Assembly (NCBI RefSeq): GCF_026745355.1
Contig: NC_079202.1
Coordinates: forward strand, 61,076,622 to 61,140,621
DNA: 64,000 bases
Reading direction: 5' to 3'
From: Beta vulgaris subsp. vulgaris
Lineage: Eukaryota; Streptophyta; Magnoliopsida; Caryophyllales; Amaranthaceae
The notes under the pieces were generated by a model. It did not search any database, was not told the origin of the DNA, and saw only the letters and a list, made by a program, of their open reading frames with translations. Shown here one piece after another: positions 1 through 11,571 of the stretch; within the stretch, counting starts at the first letter, position 1; the number at the start of each line of letters is the position of its first letter. The position numbers and the translations under genes were made by a program.

Positions 1-540
1 CTATATAAAATACTTCAAATCCCTTGATTTCAATCACATGTTTCCAATTCAACGACTGCCCACTTCATTTCAGATCTCATACAAAATTACCAACAAAATT
101 AAATATTACAACATTCAACAAATTACCCAGAAACAGTCAATCAGAAATCAATTGATACAGTAAAAATTAATTACAGAAAGTAGAGTTTTTCCAGAGAATA
201 CACACCAGACAACTGAGAAGATATAACAAAATCAATTTCTGGGCACCAGAATTTGTTGAAACTTCTCAACTTCAATGGAAGAAGAAATAATTGAAACTTT
301 CCCAGATAAAAAATTCTCTCTTTAATTCAGACAAATTAGTGGGGGTTTTCAATTGATTTTTTTTTACCACTGTTTTTTTTTTTGGAAGCAAAAATGAAGA
401 GAAAACACTTAGATTGAGAAATGGAGGAGGAGAGAGAGAGAAGAAGGGCATGCGAGTTTTTAGAGCTTCACTTTCTCTCTCTATCTTTCTACCCTTTCTC
501 TCTCTATCTAAATCCCAACTTACAAATCTCGTGTACAAAC
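1..540 (-). other. Possible 5' leader of a gene leaving the left edge
   Basis: Read on the minus strand, this tract looks like a transcribed plant leader rather than plain intergenic DNA. It has GA- and CT-rich runs at 430-515 and a less AT-skewed composition, and beyond 540 the sequence becomes plain AT-rich DNA. An 88-residue open frame (272-538) is of low complexity and matches no family I recognise, so I do not call it a protein. A possible splice acceptor (TTCTCAG on the minus strand, near 214-220) would fit a 5' UTR intron. The coding part, if any, lies outside the window. This is inference from composition only. Confidence 0.25.
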
Positions 541-2554
541 TATAGTTTCTTTTTCTAGGTTAAGGAAGTAACCATGGTTGATTTGGGACATATTTATTGT
601 TCTTTTGCTTTGAGGGAAATTTAGGGGGAATTTATGTTTATTTTATATTCTTTTTAAGGGAAAGGAAATTTTAGGAACATGCAAGTATTAATTTTTTTAT
701 AATAAAGATTGGTTACTAGACCTTTTCAAATACTCATAAAGTCATAAGTAGTATTTCCTCCCATTTTTTTCCATATTTACTTTAAACAACTTTAAACAGT
801 ATTAATTTTTTTATAATAAAGATTATTTTGGCTGTTATTCATTTTCTCCGGAAAAACATAGTTAGATAAAATTTGTTATATTCGTCCCAATATATACACT
901 TCTAAATATCAACTTTTCATAATTTTTACTCATGTACAATTAAAGATATTAAACGTTGAAGTTGTGAGTTAGCAAATATGTAAAGGAGAAATTGAATAGC
1001 TAAAAAAATGGAGGAAGTGTTATATATAAGAAACCCTATTACACTTGTAGCATATTTTTATAAGTATGTCTTGGGTGTAATATGTATGTTAAATCATAAG
1101 TTATTATAATTTAACAATAATGAAATGGGCTATACAAATAATAACATGAATCTCATGTCAATGTGTCATTAGTCATTTACATCATATCATTTGGGTTTTT
1201 TTAAAAAAAAAAATTGTTGTACCATAACAGTTACACCCGAAAATTTATATACGTTTATTAACAAATTTGACATATCTCTTGATTAAATACCGTTTGACAT
1301 GTTAGGTCAAGCAACGGTTTCTCTAGATTTTGTTAAATGTGTAAGGTCATATAATTTACATACTATATATTATTTATCCATTCTAATAAATGAGTTTGCA
1401 CTAGCATATAATTTACATACTTTAAATTATTTACCCATTTCCATAGCTCAACTGACATGGTACATGTGGTATTATACGACAAATCTAATTCATTCATATT
1501 GTTCCACAAATCATAATGACTATACACCAAAGACAATGCTATTTTATTGGTTCTCTTTGGCAATAAGTCTTAGCCACACTTTAATTTAGAATTTTAACTT
1601 ATCCTGCTCAAACCGCCATTCACAACTACGAGTTGAGCTTGTAAAATGTTAAAAGTTATACCAATACAACAATCAATGGAAATAGAAACGAGAACCTAAC
1701 ATGATTATTATATGTACCTAATATTCCTAGACACGACAAGTCTTGTATCGTTAAGTTCATTTAAATTATTTATTCATGTGAAAAAATATCAGTCATATTC
1801 CAATTATATTTCACCTCCTCTTGTAGTCTAATTATCCGAAAACAATATCGATGTTGCTATTTTTCAAGGAAAAAAAGTAACTTATAGCCTTTGAGTTACC
1901 GTTTCACTATTCTATTATTTTTTTATAGAAATTCACATACTTGTAGGCACGAACCTTTTATAACGAGTGAAGATAAAAAAGATCTTTAACTCATATGCAA
2001 AATCTAGCCATTCAAACTATAAACTGAAATCTTATTAAAAAGTGGGAACCACAATAATTTCTCACTAAAATTCGGGTGTGATAAAATCATATACTAGCCT
2101 TATAGCGTATAGGAGCCCTTACCATTTGATTTACTAGTAGCTTGTTATTCTTTTCAATATGTTAGTAACAAATTATGATTTATTGATGTACATTACTTTT
2201 GCAATCCCCTTGTCCTTTATTTCGAGGGTCACATTTTTCTCATATTCATGTTGTAATATGTGTACATGTATTCATAGACTATGTTCAACTGCAATTTAAT
2301 GCAATACTCTTCCTTTTCATGCAACACATGCTTTGCATGAATTAACAACTCTTGTCAAATCGAACCCAACACACATATGTAACATATAAACTATGCTTAA
2401 CAAGTTGACATACATATAACAATGCGAGATAAGAATCATTTGACTCTCAATATCCACATAGGCTGAAGTTTCATACTATTTCTTCATAGATAAATATATT
2501 TGGGCAAGTAGTTATATATGTACAAAAGTTTGGGTTAAAATCGGTTGAAATTCA
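541..2554. other. AT-rich intergenic DNA
   Basis: No gene or clear transposon seen. A two-copy direct repeat with a 57-base period lies at about 1349-1440 (units share ATAATTTACATAC). The short open frames here are AT-rich and match no family. Confidence 0.6.
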
Positions 2555-3092
2555 TTAAAAGTCCACTTATGAGTGTCCCATATTGGAGAAAGATGAGAGA
2601 ATAAACCACTTTATAAGACGAGGAGTTACTCTAATGCATGCATTGTGCTCCAACATATTTTTGTAAATGAATTTTGTAATGTTCCACTCAACAGTAAAAT
2701 GTTCGTATTCGTAAATGTTCTATTTTGTATTGTGGGAGCACAGTTCTCATTGTTCCACTTCAACCAAAAATGTTCATTTTCGTATTTGGATTATGGTAAT
2801 GTTCTACTTTAACAGTAAAATGTTCTTTTATCATAAATGAATTTTTGTAATGTTCCATTTCAACAATAAAATGTTCGTTTTCCTAAATGAATTTTGTAAT
2901 GTTCCACTTCAACCGTAAAATGTTCGTTTTCGTATTCGTAAATGTTCATTTTTGTATTCCTAAATGTTATATTTTGTATTGTGTGAGCACAGTTCTCATT
3001 GTGCTCCCAGGAGCACAATAGAATTTTCAGAGTTACTCCTCCTATCACCAATTGGTTTTAGGATGGAACCTCCTAACTTGTAAGTGGACTTA
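2555..3092 (+). repeat. LTR-like relic interrupted by a MITE
   Basis: The outer part (2555-2622 and 3039-3092) begins near a GTCCACTTATGAG motif and ends near GTAAGTGGACTT. It contains the phrase AATTGGTTTTAGGATGGAACC. An inverted, uninterrupted relative lies at 16471-16630. These phrases resemble the untranslated LTR regions of plant retrotransposons, but neither copy has clear LTR borders. The middle is occupied by the separate insertion at 2632-3029. Confidence 0.5.
2632..3029. mobile_element. Mutator-like MITE with 9-bp target duplication
   Basis: A 398-bp insertion flanked by the 9-bp direct repeat GAGTTACTC (2623-2631 and 3030-3038). The ends are imperfect inverted repeats that share ATTGTGCTCC / GGAGCACAAT. 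The interior is an array of about 50-bp degenerate units containing AATGTTCCACTTCAAC and AAAATGTTCG. The related relic at 16471-16630 lacks the insert and reads through GAGGAGTTCTCC at this point, so it shows the empty site. A 9-bp duplication is typical of Mutator-like elements. No transposase is present. Confidence 0.75.
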
Positions 3093-6000
3093 TTTTCATA
3101 TAATATAAAAATTAAATAAATCACTACCTGTAAGTGTTTCTAGAACATGTTTTAAAGCATCCAAATTATGGAAATTAGGAACAACAAAAGTACAAAAAGA
3201 AACGAATAAAGTAAACGGTTATATTGCTAAACCAAGAAAAACGTGAAAAATATAAATGAAAGAAGAGTAAAATTGAGACTTGAGAGATTGAGAGTAGCGT
3301 ACGAGAGATCAAAGAAAGAATAACATACATGGATCTGATGGATGGCGGATGCATGATTATCCTGTTTTGCTGACCAAATATACTGGTCGACCTACTGCTG
3401 TGAAAATAAATCACAAAATATAATATAAGGTGTAGTCTAATTTTGTACCCAAAATCTGCAACCGAACATCGTTAGATCATTGCTCTTTATGGCTTATGCT
3501 TGTGGAGTTGTGGGTGTAAATCCCATTTTCCGATTTTTGGAAGTTTTCTTATAGGTTGGGATCCTTTTATTGCCCTCTAACTCATGAAGGCTGAGCCTAA
3601 TTGGCCAATTAATTACTGAATCAAAAAAAAATTGTTCTTTATGGCTTTATGCATATGTAAGTATATAAAATATTTCGGTTTTTTTTTTATGTATGCTCGC
3701 CTGTTCCTGTGTTTTACGAAATTTTATATTGTATCCGTTTTTTGAAATTTCGACGTTATACCCTTAAACTTCCTAAATGTTATACAAAATAGCCTTATAC
3801 ATGATATCAGATAGTAGATTTTGGGACTTTCTTACCATTGGACATATAGTATGATTTTTGAGCCTTGTTAATTGACTGAGGTTTGAAATATAATTTGAGA
3901 AATTGAAATCTAAGTGAGATCTGAAGCAGGATTTTCTATTAATAAGGGTATTTTGCGTGATGTTTAGAAAATTTAAATATATAATATAAAGACTTAAAAA
4001 AGTCGAGTACAACGTAAATTTTCGATACTAGGTAGAAGAACCCAAAATATTTTATCTTTTCCAAGTAAAGTGAAATTAATGTATTGGAATTTGGAGTATG
4101 TGATTTATTTGCTACTTGGTGCCAGATCACTGACACGTTGGGCGACATATAAATATTTAATGCGTTTGATGGTGTTGCATGTTCTTGGCTAGTTATGGAA
4201 AGTGGGGTTTGCCAAAATTAGAAGTCGTAGTATAGACGTCTCCACGGCGCTCAAAATTCAATATAGTACATGCCGAAATATCTTTGCCTAAAAAAAAATG
4301 AAGATTAACATAGTGGTAAATTTTTTCATCTTTTACCAACATATATTAGATTTGATTTATAGTTTTATACCGAGAGATCAAGGGTTATACTTTAGGCGTC
4401 TCATATGAAGTTATTGTTGTAATTTATTTTATCGTATTTTTTAAAAAATATTTCGAAATGAACTTCACGTAGCTAAAGCTCAAGAGTTTAATCTTTAAGA
4501 GCTTTAAAAACATCTCAAGTCAAAGGTATGGATCCTCTTAGTCATTTTTCACTTTTAAGGGATCCATTCTTCTGAAGTTGAACTAAATCTTTTGCCTTAG
4601 TTTTTTTATTTGAAAAAAGATAATTATTAATCTTGGTAAACTTTATTAAAAGTGGTCAAAACACTAACCAATAAATGCTCTTACGGGTTTTTGGGACTAA
4701 AAAATCGATTTAGTAAACAAAGGTAGGATTATTACAGAATACTCCAAAGAACGAATTATTTTTGGAAGATCGGCCAAAAAGTGGAATAATTCCTTGCAAA
4801 TTTTCCTTTATGTTTCTAGTTAGAAATTTTTTTACACATAAAAAAGTCAAACTATAAATGATTACTAAAAGAAAGTTGAAACTAGGAACATGAAAAGTTA
4901 TTGGAGGGAGTAATTTTTAATATTATATGTAAATGAAATAATATGCAATTTTTCAATATTTGACCCTATTAATATTAAAGGTAATCAGTTCATAGAAATG
5001 GTTGTTGTATTACTTGTATACTTGTATTATTAAAAAGAGGAAAATGCAACCCAAGATTGATCCATAAGACCATCATAATTCATACATAAAATTAAGGGTG
5101 AGTTTGTCCCTCAAACTCAACTCCAAATTTCAGACTGTGCCACATCAGTTTTTCACTACCTTTTCATTTTACAGACTCATTCCAAATTCATTCTAATTCT
5201 ATACTTTATCCCTCAGACTCTCCACAGACTATATTTTAAATTGATTTTACAAAAAAAAAAAGAAAATAATAAAAGACAAATGTCAACTTTTAAGTAGCTA
5301 GAAATTTAACTCTTTACATGTTATAGTCTTGAATGGAGTCTTTAATTATCAAACTCACTACAAGACTACCATCTTTTCTTTCAACATTATTGCATAATCT
5401 TTGCTAAAAACTCTCAAAGCCTTTGCTCAAGACTCCCCTTAAGACTACCAATATTTATACCCTTCCGATCGAACGGTAAGTTACATGGATTATATTTCAA
5501 CTTCATAAACATATTCAACTGTAGTACATCTAATTAGTTCGCTTAATATTGTCTGATTCACATCTAGAGAAAAGTACAAGACATTACAAACTACTAGATT
5601 AGACTATACATCAATTCTAGATTCCAAAGTACGCCTTGATGTAGTTGCTATCTAAGTCAGAAACAAGTGGTTAAATCACTAATTAATCTCATTAAGTGGA
5701 ATCAAACAAAAGGATATAGAAAAAACAATTCTAAACGCCAAGAAAATTGTACTAGTTAAGGTACTAATTCTATTAGAATTTGTATAATGCTGACCAGAAA
5801 TAAGCATATGGGACTATGAGACTACCGAGAAGTATCTATTTCAATATTTGACAGTCGTATGATCTTACAACAATAGGCGTCTCAATGTATTTTGAAAAGG
5901 CCTAAGTAGACAACTTGTAGACTTAATTTAAGCAGCCGCCGCCAAAACTAATGCACTATAATCATGTTAATTAACATCTATACGGTGGGCAGTGGCAAAA

Positions 6001-6139
6001 GTTTTTATGAGAGACTGAAAGTAGTAAATTATGTTAAATACATATTTATGTGAGATGTTGTTAAGTTTGTGTTAGTGTGCAGCTTCATGATATCAATTGT
6101 CAATACACCCTCTTACGCCCCAAATATATATAGCCCGAT
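3093..6139. other. AT-rich intergenic DNA
   Basis: I see no gene, RNA gene or bounded transposon in this 3-kb tract. Short open frames (for example 3175-3414 and 3773-4148, minus) are AT-rich, overlap in several frames and show no domain. Confidence 0.6.
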
Positions 6140-6675
6140 TCTTTTTGCAGTCTCCAAGATCCTACTTTGACTTACAATATCTTATATATTTTGTATTAGT
6201 AAAAAAAAAAATTGATATTATGAAGGTATACACTGGGTGAAATGAATAAGAAATCACATGAGTATTTTTTTGTATACATTGATGAAAATATTTGGTCAAA
6301 GATTTTAAAGCTTGACTCTCAAAATAGAAACATAAACTATAAAAAAGGTATTAGTATATAACTAAAGATATTAATAATTTAAAACATATCTTGAAAACCG
6401 TGCATAAAAAAACATGTTTTATAGTATTTTAGAACGGAGTGAGTGCGAGAGACCGAAAGTAGTAAGTACTCCATCCGTTCTTTATTAGTTTACCCGTTTC
6501 GTTTGCACAAAATTTTAGGAGAAACAATTATGTGAGACCTAGAAGGAAAGAGAAATTATTATTTTATGTTAAAGTTGAATGTATATATGATGGAAAATTA
6601 GTAATCTTATTCCAAAAAAAAAAAAAATAACAAGAAATAATAGTATTTTTAAAAAAAAATACGAGTAAAATAGGT
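6140..6675. repeat. Two degenerate Stowaway-type MITE relics
   Basis: 6140-6440 resembles the interior of the intact MITE at 11312-11569 (a run about 'tctccaag', a GATATTATGAA block, then ATTTGGTCAAAGATTTTAAAG) and ends in AACGGAGTGAG. 6472-6675 starts CTCCATCCGTTCTTTATTAGTTTACC, close to the MITE at 17099, but its right terminus is lost. Confidence 0.5.
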
Positions 6676-7248
6676 ACGTTGTAAAACGAACTTAAATGAG
6701 ATTTTCAGCATCCGAATTCCCGTGAACCTCCTTTTTGTTATTTGTTTTATTTATCGCCGTCCGGCGGTGAGTAAATAAAGTCATGTCCCGTGACCATTTG
6801 AAGAAAGAGGAAGTGGCGATCAACAAGGCACGTCCGCACGTGGGATGAATGCGGGAACAATATTTTAACCAACAAATTAACTGTTTAATTATTGGACTAC
6901 TAATTGTTTATTCGAGTTGAAATGGGTAATTCTAGCCACCAAAATAGTTACCTAATCTTTTACCAATTGAAATAAAGTTTGAGATTCATGAATCAAGCCT
7001 ATAAACGATTAAAATGCATTTTACTTGTGAATGTGCTAATCTTGTAATCGTGGTTAATAGCCTATAATTGTCATTCTTTCGCATTGTGAAAGATGTTATT
7101 GTACTCTTCGTCAAATTAGATATGTCGTCTAGTGGTTCAAGTTTGGTCTCATGACTTTGAGACTATAAGTTTAAAATTTAGATTGGACAATTAGTTTTGA
7201 AGGCACCTAGATTAGATTGGGTTAGAAATATTTTGCTAATAGGTTCAG
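6676..7248. other. Intergenic DNA
   Basis: Nothing supported. At 7110-7190 a phrase like CTAGTGGTTCAAG resembles a SINE or tRNA A box, but the rest does not hold up. Confidence 0.5.
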
Positions 7249-7264
7249 TTCAAACAACAACTTT

Positions 7265-7480
7265 TTTTTTTGGTGATGAGGACCCATCCACTTAGTGAAT
7301 GGTAAACTCCGGGCTACATGGGTGAAACCCAGACCCCAAGTAACCAGCCCCAGGTCAGTCTGGAGGGCAAGGAGGGAGCAACTACCACATGAATACATTT
7401 TTGTGGTGACAAGTTTCGAACCCGAGACCTGATGTATCACATGTGGCACTCAAACCATCTTGCTCTGGCCCATGATGGTA
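7265..7480 (-). mobile_element. tRNA-derived SINE
   Basis: On the minus strand it starts with a tRNA-like head (GGGCCAGAGC, then GGTTTGAGTGC). It carries a good pol III B box, GGGTTCGAAAC, and ends in an A tract (the T run at 7262-7271 on the plus strand). A perfect 16-bp direct repeat, TTCAAACAACAACTTT, flanks it at 7249-7264 and 7481-7496. Together these mark a complete target-primed SINE insertion. Confidence 0.85.
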
Positions 7481-7999
7481 TTCAAACAACAACTTTGCTA
7501 ACACATAATTGTATTATTTGCATACCTTGACATAATATGATTACAGAGACTATCTTTGTTATCTATGGGAAGTTGAGAACTCTTTACTACTTTTGGTGCT
7601 TGACCTACTTCTAATTAAAATGATTGATATAAAGTTTGTCTATATTGGGTTGAAGAGCACATCTTAGACAAACTTCAGCAAAAAAAAAACAGCTCACTAT
7701 AACTGATCAATTAAGTTCTCGCTAATAAGATGTTCTCTTTTACATATAAAATGAAAAAATATGTGCAAACTATGTGAATTTTCTTATATTTTCCAAAAAC
7801 ACCTAAATATTTACGAGTTAGCATAACCATATAACTGAACTATAGATGTAGGTGCAACCCCACAAGGCCGCAATCATAATAGTAATACAAATATTTCCTC
7901 TTTTTTTTTTTTTTTTTTTTTTTTTACGTAGAATAGTAGATGATCATATTTTTCTACATATGAGTAAAACTAAAGATTAGCATACATGTACAAGATACT

Positions 8000-8065
8000 T
8001 ACTCCGTTCCATAATAAGTGAAACACTTCTCTAAATATTTTACTTATTATGGAACGGATGAAGTA
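8000..8065. mobile_element. Miniature Stowaway-like palindrome (copy 1)
   Basis: A 66-bp near-palindrome. The left arm ACTCCGTTCCATAATAAGT pairs with ACTTATTATGGAACGG on the right, around the core AACACTTCTCTAAATATTT. It lies in the first copy of the 0.5-kb duplication. Confidence 0.65.
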
Positions 8066-8789
8066 TTGTTTATTTTGCCTTGACGAATGTTTTTTAAAAT
8101 GTCATACTTTGATATTCACCTTTTTTTGATCAATATACTCCTAACTAGAAAAATAAACTATAACATTTGTCACTCAATCAGTTTTTAAATAAAAATAAAA
8201 AGGAAAAACCGTTTAACAAACTGCAAAGTAATTACCACTCATACTTCGAATTCGCATGCATAGCATGTATATACATGCTAATACTTAGTATTAACTCTAA
8301 TTTAGTACCGATGGATTAACACAAATATTATGTGATACTCTGTTAATTAGTCGAAATAACAAAAATACTCCACAAACTCTAATTTTTTTTTTTCATTTTT
8401 TTGGTGCTTGACCTACTTCTAATTAAAATGATTGATATAAAGTTTGTCTATATTGGGTTGAAGAGCACATCTTAGACAAACTTCAGCGGAAAAAAAAGCT
8501 CACTATAACTGATCAATTAAGTTCTCCCTAATAAGATGTTCTCTTTTACATATAAAATGAAAAAATATGTGTAAACTATGTGAATTTTCTTATATTTTCC
8601 AAAAACACCTAAATATTTACGAGTTAGCATAACCATATGACTGAACTATAGATGTAGGTGCAACCCCACAAGGCCGCAATCATATTAGTAATACAAATTT
8701 TTCCTTTTTTTTTCTTAAGTAGAATAGTAGATGATCATATTTTTCTACATATGAGTAAAACTAAAGATTAGCATACATGTACAAGATAC

Positions 8790-8880
8790 TTCCTCCGTTT
8801 TCTAATAAGTGAAACACTTCTCTCTTTTATGTGAGAGTTTTTTAGAAAAGTGTTTAACTTATTAGAACGGATAAAGTATT
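8790..8880. mobile_element. Miniature Stowaway-like palindrome (copy 2)
   Basis: About 90 bp at the equivalent place in the second duplicate. The arms CCTCCGTTTTCTAATAAGT and ACTTATTAGAACGG pair, with a longer core than in copy 1 (TCTCTTTTATGTGAGAG). Confidence 0.6.
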
Positions 8881-8920
8881 GTTTATTTTGCCTCGACTAA
8901 TATTTTTTAAAATGTCAACT

Positions 8921-9473
8921 TTTAAAATATTTTTTAAGTAATGGATAATTAAACATATTTATGGTTAAAATTGTGTACCGAGAAGTGTATAGATCAAAAT
9001 AAAAAAAAGAGAGAGAATATAAAAATATAAATTACAATAACAAGAAATAAAAAGTAATAAAATGCACGTTAGCTACATGATAAAGTGAAATTATAATGTG
9101 CTCAGTATCTCACCACCAATTTCACGACTCCAACAATAAAAAGACGCACTTGGTTCTTCGTTCTTGGTGGTGCGTCAATTTCTTAGCCACGTGATTTAAT
9201 TAACCAATATCTATCAGTCACGTGTCCTACCCAAACATTGCATATAAATTTGGTATAATGTACATGTACTCCTATTCTTGTCAATTTGTCATACTACCGT
9301 TAACACACGGTGCCGTTTTCACTAGTATATCATGTATATTATAACTACAAATATTTATTTTGAGAACATTAATTGCCACCACCATAAGTCCATAAGTATG
9401 TTTTAGGGGGTCGTATTTTTTTTTTTTTTATAAACACACAAGCAGGATAATTCATTGAAACTAAAGGATAGGA
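8921..9473. other. Intergenic DNA
   Basis: AT-rich sequence with no gene or bounded repeat that I can support. Confidence 0.5.
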
Positions 9474-9477
9474 ATGT

Positions 9478-9592
9478 TTTGGCCTAGTGGTTAAGATTAA
9501 GGTATTGTGAACGATAGATCACAAGTTCAAATTTATCTTCATCTCCTTTGACTTATACTATTTTCGTGGCTTATATAGATAAAAAAAAAACT
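9478..9592 (+). mobile_element. tRNA-derived SINE
   Basis: The A-box-like TGGCCTAGTGGTTAAGATT is followed by a B-box-like CACAAGTTCAAATTT, and the element ends in an A tract near 9581-9590. It belongs to the same family as the copies at 17023, 38216 and 40048. I could not find a clear target duplication for this copy. Confidence 0.65.
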
Positions 9593-9677
9593 ATGCAATG
9601 ATGTTGAAAGAAAAAGATGGAAGTTTTGGAATGAGTTTGATAATCAAAACCTCCACCTAAGACTTTGATATGTAATA

Positions 9678-9961
9678 CTCCCTCCGTCTTTTTTTATTTG
9701 CTACATTTTGCCATTTAGGGGTGTCTCAATTTATTTGCTACATTTGCAAATATTTCCATATATAGTACATAGGTCCCACACTTTATTTACAAATTTGTCA
9801 TCACTCCCTTCTTGATTTTGTAAATGTTTCCATATATAATACATAGGTCCCACAATTTACCTATTTACTTTTTTGTTAATTCCATTTATGTCAATGGTCC
9901 CCACTCCCTCCTTGGTCTTTGTAAAAAAGTGCTTGTAGCAAATAAAAAAAGACGGAGGGAG
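9678..9961. mobile_element. Stowaway MITE
   Basis: 284 bp bounded by near-perfect inverted repeats. The left end CTCCCTCCGTCTTTTTTTAT and its continuation pair with the right end finishing GACGGAGGGAG. TA is duplicated at 9676-9677 and 9962-9963. No coding capacity. The TA duplication and CTCCCTCCGT ends are the hallmarks of Tc1/mariner-type Stowaway MITEs. Confidence 0.9.
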
Positions 9962-10076
9962 TAATGTAAAGGAGTTAAATTCCTAGCCACTTAAAAGTTG
10001 ATATTTGTATTTTTTTTTTTTTTGTACGTAGAGAGTCTGAGTGATAAAGTATATGATTCAAATGAGTCTGAAGTAA

Positions 10077-10415
10077 GACTATGTTCAGTTCATCTTATTT
10101 TTGCTTATTTCCGATCTAATCAGATCAGATCAGAAAAAATAAGTTCAGATCAGATCAGTTCAGATCATGTTTATATTTAAAAATCACTATACCTTTCATT
10201 ACATATTAGTAAAAAATTATAATAATTGAATATTAATAAAGTACTCATTGAGACGAATCAAACAAGACCCCACATGACTATATTTTTTCTTATATATTGA
10301 GAAAAATCTAAAAGATAAGATCGTGTTATCAGATTAGTTCAGATCAGATCAGAAAAAATAAATTCAGATCAGATAAGTTCAGATCAGAAAATTTCAGGTA
10401 AAACTAAACATAGCC
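10077..10415. mobile_element. Harbinger/Tourist-like MITE, copy 1
   Basis: The ends GACTATGTTCAGTT and AACTAAACATAGCC are inverted repeats, and TAA is duplicated at 10074-10076 and 10416-10418. The subterminal regions carry clustered AGATCAGATCAG units. It is closely similar to 12998-13342. A 3-bp duplication and a GGC..TGTTC end suggest the PIF/Harbinger superfamily. Confidence 0.75.
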
Positions 10416-10418
10416 TAA

Positions 10419-10761
10419 GTCTGTAAATAGAATCTGAAGCTTATAGTTAAATTTGAAGGATAAACTCGATCACCTTTTGAAGGGTTATTAAACACCCAAA
10501 TCCTTAGAAAGATGAAGGGACTGGGACCAGCACGTGAACAATGGAGGTTAGGTACTGGCGGCAACGACGGCAGAAGGAAGAAGGAAGCAAAGAACGTGAC
10601 TACCATTTAATAAAAAGCTACGCACTCCTTAAGTCCTCCTTACCTGTAACGTGTTAGGCGTGTTTTGGCTCTTTTATTCCCTTATTTAAAATAACCACTC
10701 ATAAAAGCACTCTAGGTCATATGAATAGTTTGATTACGAGTTACGATTCAGCATTTGTAAT
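10419..10761. other. Intergenic DNA
   Basis: Slightly less AT-rich at 10500-10600, with a GGCGGCAACGACGGCAG phrase. No gene recognised; the 63-residue frame on the minus strand (10415-10606) has no domain. Confidence 0.5.
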
Positions 10762-10763
10762 TA

Positions 10764-11108
10764 CTCCCTCCGTCCCATAATATAGTGCTTCATTTTCATT
10801 TTGGGTATCCCAAAATATAGTGCTTGGTTCTATATTTAATTCCATAATTTTTTGTGATTTGCCTAGAAAAATCGTGCCATCATTATTTGTTTGCTTCTTG
10901 AAAATAGTTTTTTGGCTTTGTTTATTCAACCCAAGGGTTGCATTTAATGCTCTTTTACCAATTATTCTTCATTCTCTCTCCTAAGATCACCTTTTTCCAC
11001 ACAATATTTATTTTAATAATAAAAAGTTTTTACTTTCCTCTTAAATTCTATTTACCTTAATTCCCGTGAAAAAATGAAATTAAGCACTATATTATGAGAC
11101 GGAGAGAG
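10764..11108. mobile_element. Stowaway MITE
   Basis: 345 bp with ends CTCCCTCCGTCCCATAATAT and ATTATGAGACGGAGAGAG, flanked by TA (10762-10763, 11109-11110). The left half closely matches 63199-63449, where the same family is interrupted by a Helitron. Confidence 0.9.
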
Positions 11109-11311
11109 TATCTTTTTACTGTTTATGTCTAAATGGATTATCAATACAGTGGATCTATAATCTATATAGGTAATACCGTAATACGAGTAGTACGACCATT
11201 CTTTGTGCTTGATATTAACGAAAGGATGTTTGATAATATCTAAAATCTAATGCAAACAAATTAAATGTCATGTTATTACATGTAACTATCCATCCTTCTC
11301 AGTAAATGATA

Positions 11312-11569
11312 CTCCCTCCGTCCCATAATATAGTGCTTGTTTCTTTTTTACACGGTCTCCAAGACGTAAGTTTGACCTTTAATATCTTCAATTTCGCATT
11401 AATAAAAAATACAAAAATTTGATATTATGAAACTACACATTGAGACGAATCTAACAAGATCCCACATGAATACGTTTTTTTATATATACAAATGAGAATA
11501 TTTGGTCAAAAATTTTAAAGTTTGACCCACCAAAAATGAAGTAGGCACTATATTATGGGACGGAGGGAG
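11312..11569. mobile_element. Stowaway MITE
   Basis: 258 bp with ends CTCCCTCCGTCCCATAATAT and ATATTATGGGACGGAGGGAG, TA duplicated at both sides (11310-11311, 11570-11571). It shares ends with the element at 10764, but the interior differs and includes ATTGAGACGAATCTAACAAG. Confidence 0.9.
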
Positions 11570-11571
11570 TA

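Larger units (their letters stand above)
7591..8920. repeat. Direct duplication of about 0.5 kb (copies 7591-8098 and 8399-8920)
   Basis: The two copies open with TTGGTGCTTGACCTACTTC and stay nearly identical up to TTTTTTAAAATGTCA, offset by about 808 bases. About 300 bases of unrelated sequence separate them. Each copy carries a small Stowaway-like palindrome at the same place. The two palindromes differ in length and sequence, and a long T run at 7901-7925 is found only in the first copy. Confidence 0.85.

Noticed and set aside
1299..1589. 96-residue frame
   Set aside because: It overlaps a direct repeat, with an opposite-strand frame over the same bases; composition-driven.
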